From Gnetum montanum (taxonomy: Eukaryota > Streptophyta > Gnetopsida > Gnetales > Gnetaceae): a stretch of 64,000 nucleotides of DNA. Location: the NCBI GenBank assembly GCA_015680685.1, contig MNCI01004469.1:140011-204010 (forward strand), given 5' to 3'. The number at the start of each line of letters is the position of its first letter. Position 1 is the first letter of the stretch. The position numbers were made by a program, and so were the translations under genes. This document shows positions 1-13,100 of the stretch, one piece after another. Below the pieces are notes generated by a model. The model did not search any database. It saw nothing but the letters and a program-made list of their open reading frames with translations, and was not told where the DNA came from.

Positions 1-1
1 T

Positions 2-3000
2 CATAGGCTCATATCCCAGATTCTCATGGTAATAAGTCAAGCCTTACAACCACCTCCAATAGAGCCTCAGAATGGAGATGAGGAAGATGACTTCACATAC
101 CAATCTAAACATGGGGATTCATACCATACTGTTAGCCCCCATGCCCATACAAACTTATTATTCCATCCTTTTCTAGAAGAAACTATGCTTCCTCCTTCAT
201 CTACAAAAACTCGAGCACCAGTTTCCTGACAAGAAGTACCTGCTTTCATTCCCATCTTCCTCATGCTCAACATTCAATCTGATACATCCACTTCCATCAT
301 ACCTCCGCAAGTGCAGTCTCAACAACTCCCTCCCCAAACTAATGCAAGATCAAAATTTTGACCTCAAGTAATTGGGATGCGATCGATTATACCAGCCTCC
401 ACGTCCATCCATTACATACCTCAAGTGCAAATCCACTGAGCATCATTGATTACTTCAACCCAACATGTTCAAGGTGTCACTTCACAACCTATGGCTATGT
501 AGTGGGTTCCACAAGCAATATAGCAAAACCTATCCACTCACTATAGTGCACCACACCCTGTAGTCTCAGCCCTGAATGTCATTCCATCACAACAAATGAT
601 AGTCCAACAATCTCTCTTTCCACTCAGCCAAAATCTGGTCAACTTGCTGGTCTGCCCACTGCCGAAGAGTGGGCAAACAAAAATAAAATGATGTACTTGC
701 TAGCAGAAGAATTAAAGTGCCTCAAAATTGTAAACACTGAGGAAGTCAAAGTACTGGAATTCTATCAAGATGATCCAATCGACCCCTCAGTTCCACCGTT
801 AACCTTGCTAAAGGGAGTCTCATTACCCTAGCTAACCAAGTACAATGGAGAGGGAGACCTGAACGCCCTACTAGTGACATTCCGAAAAGAATGTCTATTG
901 CTTTAGGCATGGCCTCATTTAATTCTATGAGTGTTTACTATGTCCTTAACTAGAAATGCCTTATACTGGTACCGAGCTCTACCTCATAACTCCATATCCT
1001 CTCTGGAGGATTTGTTACATTAGTTCGTTACTCGCTCCAAATACAATATAAAGCCTCAAGCTACATTGGATAGCTTGATTCAGATTAAAGAAGCACCATT
1101 AGAGGTTGCACAAAAATTTATCCAAAGGTGGACTGCATCCTTGAATAAACTTCACAAGCCTATCCTTGAAACATATCTTCTTACCATCCTTAAGGCAGCC
1201 ATGAATGACTTCATTAAGTCAAATCTCTATTATTTGAAAGCCTGCACATTGAGCCAAGCATTTCTACAAATTAAAGATATAGAAGAGGTAGCACAAACAA
1301 GTAATGACCTAGCTTACTTGACCTTTAGAAGCCAACATACGAGGAAAGATAAATCCAAAACAACGGTAGCAACAATGGCGAAAATAGCTTGACCCAGTCA
1401 TCTAGGAGAAAAGGGAAAACAACAAGCTGTCCCAAACAGCCATGAAAGAAACATGCCTGCACCTACACCCAAAAATTCCTCAAATAGAAACACCAACATA
1501 GGTCATGCTTGTACATTCGAAACAAAAGACCCTACTTAATATACACCCTTCCTATGAAGCCTTCACAATTTCTTGATCAACTTCTAAAGGTCAAGTTAAT
1601 CCAGCATAAACAAATATCTCCTATGGCGTCTCAAAAACATGATTGATTTTGTGAGTTGGCCAAGAACCCAGCTCTAGCAACAGCTAATGAGGCCTCCATT
1701 CCAAAAGGCTTTAGGTTGGATAGGTTTTGTGAATATCACCAATGGTGTGGTCATGGGACTGATTACTATTTCACCTTGAAACAAGATATACAACACATGA
1801 TTGACAGGGGTGCAGTAGTGTTCGATGAGGTAAACCCATTGAGATTCCAAAATCAACCGATGGGGGTTTACAAGGATCCTATCAATACCAATGATGCACC
1901 ATATGTGATTAACACTATCCATGTGAAGAATAGATAAGACATCCCATGAAAAGCTTTTGTGATCCATAGGCCTTCAGAAAACACACCTACCCCAACATCT
2001 CCTCAAACCCCTTTCATCATACGCACATCCCCTACACCACAAAAACCATTCGTCATACGTGTACCCCCTTCTGTTGCAGAAACAACCACACCATTTGAAA
2101 ACCAACCCACTCCCTTCATGATCTAGGTTCAAAAACACCCTGACACACAAACCACCTCCATTCCTGTGTGACCTCTACAAGAACATCTTGCCAATAGGCT
2201 AAGAAGAGAGTTCCTGGAAAGAGAAAACCATCATCAAAACAAGGATAATGTCACAGGTTGTTTCCCGAATCCATCATCCTCAATTACCAATGCAAAAATC
2301 CCTCCACAGGAGATACAAATGCTGGGTCAAATTGACCAAGTCTCTGCAGATAAGGGTGTCCGAAATGGTAAAGATTTAGCAAGTGCATTAACTCAAGTCA
2401 CACAAGCCTTAAAAAAAAGAATACTTCTTTAAGCCTATATGATCTAGTAATGACATCATTTGTACATCGAGAAGCACTCTTACGCATGTTGACTTCAATC
2501 CCTATTAGTGAGGACCTTCCTATAGATGAACCATCCATTTATGCAGTATTGTCCTGACAACCTTAGGAATCAAAGACCACATCCCTAGGGTTTTGTGCCA
2601 ATGACATTAAACTAGATGAGAAAATAGGAGAAGTCACCATAGCCCCTATGTTCATAATGATACAAGTTAATCATTTCAAGATACGTAGGGTGCATGTTGA
2701 TGATAGTGCGACAACAAACATAATACCTTTTCCCATCATCGAAAAACTAGGACTTACTAAACAAATACAACCCACGACAACTTCTTTCCTAAAATCCTTC
2801 AGTGGTTCCCATGTTGGAGTGAAAGGTATGGTTACCTTGGATTTCATAGCTGGGGACCAATTCCCCCCATCAGCTAAATTTGTAGTGGTTGACAAAATGC
2901 CAGGGTTTAATATGATTTTAGGATGTCCTTGGCTAGCTCAACTTAGAGCCATATCCTCATTGATCCATCAAGAGATCCACTTACCTTATGAGGGCGGTGA

Positions 3001-3309
3001 AATCATCATACATGGGGATATAACAATATCGCTCACTTCCTCACACCTGGAGGGGATCAAGAGTCAGAAATTGAGTTAGTTGAGCCTAAGAAAATAACTA
3101 TGAGCATACTTCAAGACATGAACCTAACATTAACTCACAACCCTACTAAAACTGAGGAAACACCAGACAATATAAACAAAGGAAACATTCCCACTGACAT
3201 CCCTTGGTCAGAATTACCATTTGACATCACTAGTGAAGGGGAAGGTGAGTATAAAATCATGCCTGCATGCCCTACCCCTCATGTTAAACTACAAAAGATT
3301 AAGAGGTGA
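2..3309 (+). pseudogene. gag-protease polyprotein remnant, copy A
   Basis: Colinear with gag-pro of copy B but spread over several frames, so it has frameshifts as well as stops. An acidic segment (about 26-229) precedes the gag core (about 700-1390), then a zinc-knuckle-like segment with the pattern CEYHQWCGHGTDYY (about 1728-1770; the last Cys is Tyr here), a linker with repeated P-F-V-I-R motifs, and an aspartic protease (about 2648-3079) with active-site-like DDSATTN and a downstream ILGCPW. Family role: gag forms the particle and protease cuts the polyprotein. Several premature stops match Gln or Arg codons of copy B after one C-to-T change. The 5' part of the gene is outside the window. 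Confidence 0.82.
3241..3250 (+). other. candidate 5' splice donor of the PR-RT intron, copy A
   Basis: The protease-frame sequence reads GAAG then GTGAGT, a strong plant donor. The exon would end after the first base of a codon (3244), exactly the phase needed by the candidate acceptor before RT (27829-27830). Splicing would join gag-pro to pol in frame. Ogre elements of the same lineage are known to have an intron between protease and RT. In copy B the aligned position has no GT, so this is a candidate only. Confidence 0.4.
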
Positions 3310-3939
3310 TTCAATAACTAGAGTGAATCATTAAATGTCTATAATGATGTTAAACTACCAATTGTCCACTACGACGTTAAACTACTAGTGAACATCTACA
3401 ATGACGTTAAACTAGACATGGTCAAAAATGACCAATTCCATTTAAAAGGTTCCTAAAACTGTTGTTGCTTTTGGCCCACTATGGCATAAAATTGGTAATC
3501 CTTCTTTCTTTGACAACATATGCAATAGTCCACCATGACTTTAAATTGATGTACATAGCTTGAAATGGATTTAAACTAGGGTTCAATATGTCACAAGTTT
3601 ACAAACATTCACTACGTTATGACAAATTTTTATTTAAATGATATAAGTTGTAGTCTTGATCTATGCCTTCTCGTTACTTTCTTCTTTTGCAAGTGTTGAT
3701 TTATATTTTATTCCCCCATTTTACATTTAGCTACATGCATATGTTCACTATAATACTTGAAAAACAAATAAAAATAGAAAACACATAAAATAAAAAAAAT
3801 GATACATCAACATGGTAGTAAAATTCCAACACATTATGCTATAATTAGATCCACATTATTACACTTGTTAACCATACATTTCCATCAAGCATCCAAAAAT
3901 CTAAAACATTTAATAGCTAAAGTCCTATTAACAATAAGC
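3310..3939 (+). repeat. TTAAACT-motif spacer and AT-rich tail, copy A
   Basis: About 3320-3420 repeats a short unit around GACGTTAAACTA, with degenerate copies to about 3570. The rest (3600-3939) is AT-rich with no reading frame of interest. The same motif follows the protease in copy B (14255-14535), precedes RT in copy B (19540-19960) and follows integrase in both copies. Confidence 0.7.
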
Positions 3940-6900
3940 TCATGGAGGGGGCTGGTCCCCAAGATCCTCTTCATCATATGCTCTCACTCCACTGGGACCA
4001 ACTCCATCATTAACATGTCCCTATAACAAGGCAAAAAACAAAAGAAAAAAATAGGTAAGAGTAGTGAAGCAATTCATAAATGAAAAACTAAGAAAAACAG
4101 TAACACTAACAATAAAAATGGTAAAACCATATAAAAATAAATAATAAAACACTCACAAGTGAGGAACATCCTAAGTTTGCCTCCAAACATCATAGAATCT
4201 CCTCCTCGGGCACATTTTTCCAATCCTCCTCTAGGCCAAGATCAATACTAGCCAGGGATTTCCCCTTATACACCGAGGTCCAGGTAGGGTGTTAAAGAGA
4301 GAACATGCATGTCGAAGCCTCCGTAGAGGCAGTAGTAATGGTTCTCTTGGGATATCCCTCCACCTTGGTGCACTCAGCAAACCTGTCATAAGTAGGTCGC
4401 AAGCCTAACCCATCGATGAACATCTTCATCTGGCGATGTTCAACTGACTCCTCCTTTAACCACTTCTTATATTGATTCTTGTGGTCCTTTTGGTCTTGGA
4501 TCCATTTCCATAATTTTGCAGTGAAGGACTTCCAATTGTGACATTTCCTATTTAGAAAGTCCATTTGTGCTCTTTGTTCTGCTAAGTCCTGTGTCGCCTG
4601 CACTTTGCTATTCAAAACCGTCCAGTAACGTGCATAGGTAATTTCAGATGTGTGCCAAGTGGTATCACTGGATAATCTAGTAGCAGAAAGATAGTAATGG
4701 GATTGGAAATCCCTTCTCTCCTCTCTCTCCTTTGCTAGAGCTTCCTTCAATGAGTGGACGTTGTCCCATAGATACTCAACTGAATGCCTAGAAGTCCAAA
4801 GCAACTTGGCATTTTGTATGATGCAATCGGAAACTGCATCGTAAAACTTCCTAGGGACTTGCTCAATATTCCCTAAAAATTTAGGAAGAGCATCAATATG
4901 AGTGGCTTTAGAAGGATTCCACTGGAGCTTAGCACCTGCAAGTGTAAGTACCGCACACGTGAATCATCTATAATCAACAATGAAAGCAAAGAAACAAAAA
5001 TAAAACCAGACACTTAGCATACCTAGTTCTAGATGAGCTTCTCATAGGTGAGTGACCACATCATTAACGATGCCCTTAACAAAATCCATTTCTCTAGGAA
5101 TTTCAGGCCATGCCCTTAGTGGGTTAGTTGATGTGGGATGAGGAGGCGAGGTTTCTTCAATTGGAACCTATGATACCGACACCGCTACCTAGGATGTATG
5201 TGCCTCAGAAATTTCAGCATCTACCTCTGATGCTAATGATAATTAAGATAATCAAGGATAACACATGAAAATTAAAAGACACAAAATATGGATTAAGCTA
5301 AAAGGAACATAGCATAAAGCCCTTCACTATTTAGCTTGGGCAGATCACCAAGCTACAAAGATCCATCAAAGAAACCACCGAAGACATATCTTTCATCATT
5401 GGAATGCCTAAGTGCATCCAAAGCTTCTGCAAGCTTTGTCCCCATGTTTCTTGTCACATATTCCTCTTGTGGGATAGGAGGTTCTTATTCCTCTTCTTCC
5501 TCTTCTTTTCCTTCTTTCTCTGGCCCTATGATGACTAGTTCTGGCTCAACCATCTGAGCCATGACCTCTCTCTCTCTCTCAGGACTTTCCTTTGAATAAC
5601 ATCAGAATCCTAGAGTTAGTATGACATAGCACATATGTACGTTTAATAACATATAAACCAAAACACAATAAAAATAAATATGTAACAATAAAATAAACTA
5701 CTTACCCTCCACTGGCAGTACAAAATGAATCTTCTTTGCACTTGGTGGTATCACATCTGGATTAGGCTTCCTTGGACGTTCTTTCCTCTTCACCTTTGCT
5801 TTAGACTTCCCAACAGTGTCACCAATCAAATGTTCAATACTTTTAATAGACGTGTGCAGCCTAGGTGGTTCTAATCCCAAGCTATCATGGGAATGATGGG
5901 AACAACTAGCTACACCTCCAGTTGTAATTGATAATAATTCCTCAATGTCTTCTGGTGGGTCCTGGGATCTAGTGGTGCGAAGAAAATGTGAATCCAAGGA
6001 TAGGACAGTTGTGAACGATCCCTCAAAATATAAAAGTTATCACCATAAACTACTAGGAACTCAACAAACTTATGTAGATACCCTGCGAAGAAAGCAAATG
6101 TAAAATGGAATTTGGCGTGAATGTTTGAATGTAACCTAATGATCTCCCCACGAAAACCAGATCCAAGAAACTATGCCTAGTTATAGCACATGCCTGTCTC
6201 TAAGACTACACATATCACACGTGCAGACTTGATCCCAAGGTTTCTTCCTTGAGAAAAAGATTTGGGAAATTCCCATGCCTAGAAGAGATGATATAGGAAG
6301 TTCATCTCCATTGATCTAGTATCATCTTGCATGGAAAAGCCCTTACGACCCCGAGACATGCCTAACCACTGCTCAAGCTCTCTTATGACCTGTCCTTCTT
6401 TAGTTTCTTCATCTATGCTCACCATGGCACCATCCATGGGTAGGCCAAAAAGATCAGAAAGGAACTCAATGTTTAGGTGGAAACACACCTTGACTCCTCG
6501 AACCCGTGTGGTAAAATGGGAAGCATCATCATTGAAAGAATCAACAATGGTGACCATCTCAGTAGCTAGAATGCTAGGAGACAAAGCTGTGAACAAGTCC
6601 ATCAGACCTACCTAGGTGAGATGTCTGATGATCAAATCAAAAGCTTTCTTCTCCAATCATTTTTTTGACTACTCTACCTCCCCATATTTCATAAAAAGTG
6701 TGGCCTTAGTACGCCCTGTTATAATGGTGACTTCTTTAGGGGGGATGACTATTGTAAAAGAAAACATAGAGAGAAGAGTTAGAAAAAGAACATGATACAT
6801 GATGATGCAACAAAAATCAAAATGGAGTCTAGAGTGCGGTTACTTACCATCTGTGAATGGTGCAGGAGGGATTGGCATAGGATCAATCCTTTGAGGGAAA

Positions 6901-7741
6901 ATAGGCCCATTAGAAGACCAATCCTGATGTAACCAACCATGAACTTGGCAGCACTCGAAGGCTCTTGAAAACTACCTATGGTAGTCAAAAATAGCTACTT
7001 TTATCTGGTCCAATACCATGACATGAAGAATGGGGTCCGCCATGAATGTCTCTAGCACTATGCATGCTAAGGCAAGCCCACCATCATCATTGCGCATTCC
7101 ATTTTCATCAAAACGAGGCCTGCATAGGAAAATAACATTTACATTTAGATGATGACATAAAATTCAAAAAAGGAATCAAAAAAGTAAAGGAAGACACAAG
7201 AATGCATACCTGTCCACTTTATATACTATCCTAGGTGGGTTATGGAATAGAGTGTGCACACAGAAGGCTAAGAAAAGTGTGTTTTTGCTATTGTAATGAC
7301 TACAAGTAGGTAGCTCCCACACATGAGTCAANCTGCTATTGTAATGACTACAAGTAGGTAGCTCCCACACATGAGTCAAGGGATGAGTAGATCTAGGACC
7401 CTTAGCAAGACCTCCCTCAACTCTAAAAAGTCCGTCATCTATATTGGTAACAAAGGCAAGGATGCTTTGTGTAGACCTGGGCAACATGGTCTCAATAACA
7501 TCATGAGCCAACTGATCACTTAGGTGAGACCATATAACCACACTAAAAGTTTGCAAGATGAATGACAAAAATGAACTAACACCAGGGTGGAACCATATCA
7601 CATGGGGCCCAATGCGCATGTCATAGGGAGGTGTGTCTAGACCAAAGGGGCCAAACCAAGCAAGTACGCCAACAAGCTCAACTACGAGAAGAGAAGGTTT
7701 AGGTCCCCATAGAGCCAAAACATTAGGTAAGTGAAGAATTT
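3940..7741 (-). pseudogene. antisense multi-exon gene, copy A (FCP1-like, unknown middle, coiled coil)
   Basis: Runs opposite to the retrotransposon, in the spacer between protease and RT. Exons I can place: exon 1 about 7210-7741 (FCP1/HAD-like domain with LLVVELVGVL and FLSFILQTFSVVIWSH); exon 2 6848-7119, bounded by TATGCAG and GTAAGT; exon 3 about 5706-6748, bounded by ACAATAG and GTAAGT, with an extra split piece near 5300-5580; exon 4 about 5023-5226; exon 5 4157-4935 (coiled coil); exon 6 3940-4020, acidic tail with stop TGA. The protein aligns along its length with the antisense gene of copy B, while introns and flanks do not. Premature stops and a frameshift in exon 3 make it a pseudogene. 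A single N with a duplicated 45 bp at 7332 disturbs exon 1. The true 5' start is not resolved. Function unknown. Confidence 0.75.
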
Positions 7742-8127
7742 AAGTGCTAACAATAGGGAAAAATCACATAAACCAGAAATCACATAAACAAATACTTTAA
7801 ATGCACAGCTCCACCCCATGAGACAAGGACACCAATATCCATTTAGTGTATTTGATGTTCACTGGGGTACATTGAAATCCATTTCATGGTAAATCCACAC
7901 ACAAGTACAAAACATGAACATGAACACTCACTAAAACAGTTTTTAAAGCATCAGTCTCAGGAAAATAGTAAATGATATAAACATAAAAATTATCAAATGA
8001 AAAACATGTTGGCAAGCACTTTACATTTTCATGTCTCAACAAAAGGGGAGCCTGGACACTCATGTTGGAGGTAATCCCTTCCAAAACTCATACTAGCCTA
8101 TTCCCACACTCACACTGGGGCCTGTTC
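7742..8127 (+). other. copy A spacer left of the copy B insertion
   Basis: Non-coding. It lies upstream of the antisense gene of copy A. From about 8060 it contains ACTCATGTT, ACTCATACT and CTCACACTG, degenerate members of the CTCACGCT array that resumes at 26186 on the other side of copy B. Confidence 0.65.
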
Positions 8128-8132
8128 CCACA
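8128..8132 (+). repeat. left target-site duplication of copy B (CCACA)
   Basis: CCACA directly precedes the TG of the 5' LTR and recurs at 26186-26190 directly after the CA of the 3' LTR. A perfect 5-bp duplication is what Ty3/gypsy integrase leaves. Confidence 0.93.
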
Positions 8133-8275
8133 TGAAACACCACAAAATATGGAGCTTAGTATTTTTCCAACACCAAGTAGGTCCCTAGAACCCCCAGACG
8201 ACCACAACTACATTTGGTGTCAAACATGGCAACTTCGGAGATTAGATGCTTAATTTTTACTAAGTATGCAGTTTC

Positions 8276-8810
8276 GGCGTATACGCCCAGCGTATACGCC
8301 CANGCAGTCCCAGCGTATACGCCCAGCGTATACGCCCAAGTGTACATTCCCAGCGTATACGCTCAAATGCTCAATGTATACGCCCAACGTGTACGCTCAA
8401 ATTCATAGCGTATACGCCCAATGTATATGCCCAGCATAGATGTCCAGCGTACACGCCCAGCCTACACGCCTTACATGTACGCTCAGCAGGTACACAGATG
8501 CAGACGTCCGGCATGAAACCTCCAAAGACGGCATGAAAACAGCACTACAGAGTGAGATTTGGCACAAGGCAGCAACCATCAGCGTATACACCCAACACAT
8601 CAACATATATGCCCCAGCGTATACACCCAACATCCACCAGCATATACGCCCAGTGTATATGCCAGCATCCACGACATCTATGCCCAAGTTCGCATATGCC
8701 CAGCATCCATCAGCGTATACGACTAGTGTATACGCTAGCATTCATCAGTGTATACGCCCAGCGTATACGCCCTGTGTATACGCCCTGTATATACGCCCAC
8801 CAAATGTAAC
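8276..8810 (+). repeat. GCGTATACGC palindrome array in the 5' LTR (U3)
   Basis: Dozens of full and degenerate copies of the motif CAGCGTATACGCC. The core GCGTATACGC is a perfect 10-bp palindrome with at least seven exact copies here. Spacing is irregular, so it is not a simple satellite. It lies upstream of the G-box and TATA box, where enhancer-like sites would be. A single N at 8303 marks an assembly join. Open frames across it are periodic translations of the repeat, not genes. Confidence 0.9.
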
Positions 8811-8857
8811 ATATTGTACACTTGTAAATATTATGCTTTTTCACCCGGTCAATGCAC

Positions 8858-8903
8858 CACGTGTCTCCCAACCCGAGTCTAGCGTTAAAACCTTGTATAA
8901 AAG
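8858..8903 (+). promoter_or_regulatory. LTR promoter of copy B: G-box and TATA box
   Basis: CACGTG at 8858-8863 and TATAAAAG at 8896-8903, about 30 bp apart. The 3' LTR has CATGTG and TATAAAAG in the same places, and the copy C LTR has CACGTG and TATAAATA in the same order. Transcription would start shortly downstream; the start site itself is inferred. Confidence 0.7.
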
Positions 8904-9490
8904 CCTGAATTTTTACAACACCTAGAGGGTTGTCAAAGTCCCAGAGCACACTAGAGAATAGAGACACTGAGAACTAGAGCACAAAACCTTTTATGCTAGA
9001 CAACCCTGTACACTGTGCATATAGCCTCTACGTTGTGCTTATAGTGTGAACCAGTTGCAATCATCCCCGCACCCACCGGGGCTTTCGTCTGTCTTGTGTT
9101 CCACTCACAACTACATTAGACCGGTGCATTGTACTTTCATTTTGTAATGCCATTGTTACATTTTCTTCCCATAATCATTTACAGTTAGCATTAATTGTTG
9201 TACATATTCCGTTTATGCCTGTTTACGTTTACACTCTGTTTGCATTGGTTACATTGTTTATGCTCTGTTTAAGCCCGCTATGTCGTTTACGTATAACCCA
9301 GCGTATAGCACTTCTGTGTACGTTCGGGGAAATCCTTGTCTGATCCACGTGCAGACCACCCAAGGTGCTCTACCTTCACTCATTCTAGCTTGTCCTCAGG
9401 CAAAGGTAGGGTCTTTTCTGCACGTCCTGCAATCCCACGGTCTTTGTTTCCTTCTAGTTGGAGGCCGACGATTTCGGGCGGTACAGAAAT

Positions 9491-9508
9491 TGGCACTAGA
9501 AGGAGGCC
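9491..9508 (+). other. primer binding site of copy B
   Basis: TGGCACTAGAAGGAGGCC starts five bases after the LTR end. It has the TGG start of a tRNA 3'-CCA complement. I could not assign the tRNA with confidence. Confidence 0.6.
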
Positions 9509-10128
9509 ATTTCCTAAAACCTTACCTGGAAGTGTCCCAGCATTTACGCTGGCAAGCGTTTACACTACCGACCATATGCCAACTCCCTCTGAAACCTTCC
9601 CTGCATTTACGCTGTGTAATCTAAAACCTCATCTGTCAACTATCTAGCGTCTACGCTGATCAGCGTTTACGCTGCCCTATTCAAAACTCACCCTCTTCAA
9701 GTCTTCCAGTGTGTACACTGTCAACCCTACATGGACTCTGTCTGCAGAAATCCCAGTGTCTATGCTGCTGAGTATACGCTACACGCCTTACGCTGAAAAT
9801 TTTGCTTACGCTGAAAATTTCTCTAAGGTTCTGTTTATGCTGCAAACTTGTTTACGCTCCAGTTCATTTATACCACACTTCACACACTGTAATCCTATTT
9901 TACGCTGCACCCTGACATTGTATACACTTCTCAGCATATACGCTGCACTCCTTATGCCGTAGACTTGTCTACGCTGACCCTATACGCTCCATCCCTATAC
10001 GCTGTCTATGCTATCGTGATACGCTGGATATTAAAGTGTATACGCTGCACATTACCACATAGGTTTACGCTACATTCAGCACATCAATTTCACATCCCTA
10101 CATCGTGTCATACCCTCAACAGGTCATC
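9509..10128 (+). repeat. untranslated leader of copy B with TACGCT motif array
   Basis: Non-coding leader between primer site and gag. From about 9540 it carries many half-motifs (TTTACGCT, GTATACGCT, TCTACGCT), a second location of the motif that fills the LTR. No gene seen. Confidence 0.78.
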
Positions 10129-13100
10129 ATGAACCCTGTAAACACCACTGTTGCAACCGCTGAAGTCATCAACGTCGTGGGCACCATGGCCGTTCAACAA
10201 CCCGTGGCACAACCCATAGTGGGGCCTCGCTAGTCCCTAAGGTTGCAAGGGAGGAACGCAACCTCTAACATTATAACCCAGGACCAGTATAACCTCATAT
10301 GTGTGAAGATACAAGCTGGTCTAGCAGTAGATTGAGCTGAAATGGAGGTGAAGAGGTAGTACGAACTCTTCTACAGGGGGGGACGTGAGTTCCTCCCTTC
10401 TCCATATGATATAATCCCTGTTCCAGAACAGTACTCAGAGCTCATCACACGACTCCTCCTACAAAGGAGCCAGTCATTGGATCAGCCTGCAGTAGATCTC
10501 CAACCGGAAGAGGAGGAAGATTTCGCCACCCAATCCGAACACGAAGAATCCTATCACACCCTCAGTCCACAAACCCATATCAACACCATGTTTCATCCAG
10601 GCACAAGGGAAGTCATGCCCCTCCAACCCCTAAAGTTCACCCAGGTGCAAGCACCTCCACCAGAAACATCCGCACTGGTTAATGTTCCTTCGGTAACTGA
10701 CCTGCAATTCAGCACACTCCCTCTTGCTATCATCCCCGCTGCAGCAGCCAACCCATCCTTGCAAGCACCTCCCCTGCATAATAACATGGGAGCAACCTTC
10801 ATGCCTCGAGTGATAGGGATGCCACATGTGATACCAGCATCCACGTCCGCCCACTACATCCCCCACATCCAAGTGCACGGGGCCCCTTCCACCGCTGTAA
10901 CCCAACAGGGGGTTCCTCCACAAAACGTAGCTGGGCAATGGGCAGCGATGGGTGTGCCATCACATTAACCCTCTCACCACCATGTGCAACCCCACATGAT
11001 GCCACCAGCCAACATTCCCCCAGTACATCCGCAACCGCAGCAACAACAACCTCCCACATACAATGTGCCGCCCCTGGTGCCACACACTATAAACATCCCA
11101 CAAGCACCACTATTGATTGCACAACTTTCAGCCTTTCAATCCACCATCCAATAGTCTAACCTGTACAATATACCACAACCTCAAGTTGCCATGTCACCGA
11201 GTACCCAAGACTGGGTAGATGCTAAAAAATTAATGCAAGAACTTACTGATGAGGTAAAACACCTCAAAACGACTGCCGACGGAGAGCTGAAGGTAGTGGA
11301 CTTCTACCACGATGATCCCATCAGTCCTTCCATCCCGCCTCTAACCTTGCCCAAAGTCATATCATTACCAACTCTAACTAAATATAATAGGGAGATAGAC
11401 CCTAATGCACATCTCATAACGTTTAGGTTAGAATGCGCGTTACTCCAAGCATGGCCCCATGCCATTTTGTGAGTGTTCCCTATGTCCCTTGCTAGGAGGG
11501 CACTCGATTGGTACCGGGCCTTGCCAAGGAACTCTATATTTTTCTTGGAAGAGTTGTTACATCAGTTCGTGACCAGGTTCAAATATAACTTGAAACCTGA
11601 AGTGACACTGGACAGCCTCATACAGGTCAAACAAGCACCGCTTGAACTTGTACAAAAATTCATTCAGAGGTGGAGTGCTGCTCTTAATGAGCTACATGAG
11701 CCGATCCCCCAAACATATCTGCTCACAATTCTAAAAGGGGCCATTAATGACTTCTTCAAATCCAAATTGTACTATCTTAATGCGCGTAACCTTAACCAAG
11801 CCTTTGTACAAATTAAAAACATAGAAGAGGCGACTCAAAACAGCCATGACCTTACATACTTAGCCTTTAAAAATTAACATAGTAAAAAGGGTAAAGAGAA
11901 GGCTAAAGCAACTATAGCGGAAATAGTAGAAACGCAACAACCAAACAAACCACCAGTAACCCCTACTAACTACACTAGACCTACTCCCGCGACTCCACCA
12001 AAATCATCATCATCACAGAACCCAACACAAAACCCTATGAGAAATTTTGAGAGGAAAGAACCCTCTCAATATACATCATTGCCTATGAAGCCATCCCAGC
12101 TCTTCGATCAACTCTTGAAGGCTAGGTTAATGAAGCACAAATAGTTATCCCCAACGGCCATCCAGAGACATGATCGGTTCTGTCAACTCATTCAGAACCC
12201 AAGCTCAGCAACACCAGATGAGTCTCCAGTGCCCAAAGGCTTTAGAATGGATTGCTTCTACGACTATCATCAATGCAACGGGCATGGCACGGATTACTGT
12301 TTCATCCTGAAGCAAGATATACAACGAATGATCGACGATGGCCAAATCACCTTCGACGAGGCCAACCCGGTCCAACCGTAGAATCAGGCTATGGGGGTGT
12401 ATAAAGACCCTCTGAACACCAAAGAGGCACCGTACATTATCAACACAATCTTCTTTGATGATGAACCTAGGACACCCAACATTAACACCGTCTCCCCTGA
12501 ATATAAACAACAGACAACTAACAAATCCTTCGTAGTCCATGTTCCTCCCACTCCATTGGCATCCATGTCTCAACCAACATTCACCCCCCAAAAATCATAT
12601 GTAGTGTGCATACCTCCCGATGTCACTCCCTCAAATCCACCAACCCCTCCTACTCGGTCTGCCCCTTTTGTAGTCCGAGTACCACCCACACTCACAACAG
12701 CGGAGGTCCAACCTCCGCTAAAACCAACCCCATATGTTGTTAGGACATCTGAAATTCCTAATGATTACCAAGCCTCCACCTCACAAGCACAAACCAAACC
12801 TAGTCCATACGTCATCAAAGTGCCCAATCAATCTTTTGCTCAACCACATCCGACTACCCAACCGCAACCGCAACCCCACCTGGCTCCATATGTGGTAAGA
12901 ATCCCAAAGTAGCCCAAGACTCCAAGACCAGCTCGACCTCCATGCCACACACAAGAACACTTAGCAGATAGGCTTACGCATGAATGTTTGGAGAAGGAGT
13001 GTCAACGGTTGGTTCTAGGGCCACCTAAACCCAATCCACTCAATGCCATACCCATGACACCACCTAACAATCAACCGAACGCAGCCAATGAAGGTGAACC

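Larger units (their letters stand above)
8133..9485 (+). repeat. 5' LTR of copy B (1353 bp)
   Basis: Starts TGAAACACCAC and ends GGCGGTACA; both ends match the 3' LTR at 24959-26185. In order: a conserved first 130 bases, the GCGTATACGC array, a G-box CACGTG (8858-8863), a TATA box (8896-8903), and a conserved distal part with the block ending in GATTTCGGGCGG. The length difference from the 3' LTR lies mainly in the array. Confidence 0.93.

Noticed and set aside
4292-7718. Separate minus-strand genes at 4292-4804, 5698-5997, 6279-6602 and 7176-7718
   Set aside because: They are exons of one decayed gene, shown by splice sites and alignment with copy B.
8276-8810. CRISPR-like array of short palindromic repeats
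   Set aside because: Repeats are 10-14 bp, irregularly spaced, without unique spacers of constant length, and lie inside an LTR of a plant retrotransposon.
8403-8967. Overlapping open frames of 85-161 codons on both strands, rich in VYA, AYT and RIRP
   Set aside because: They are periodic translations of the GTATACGC repeat; the same occurs at 25161-25670 and 62808-63289.
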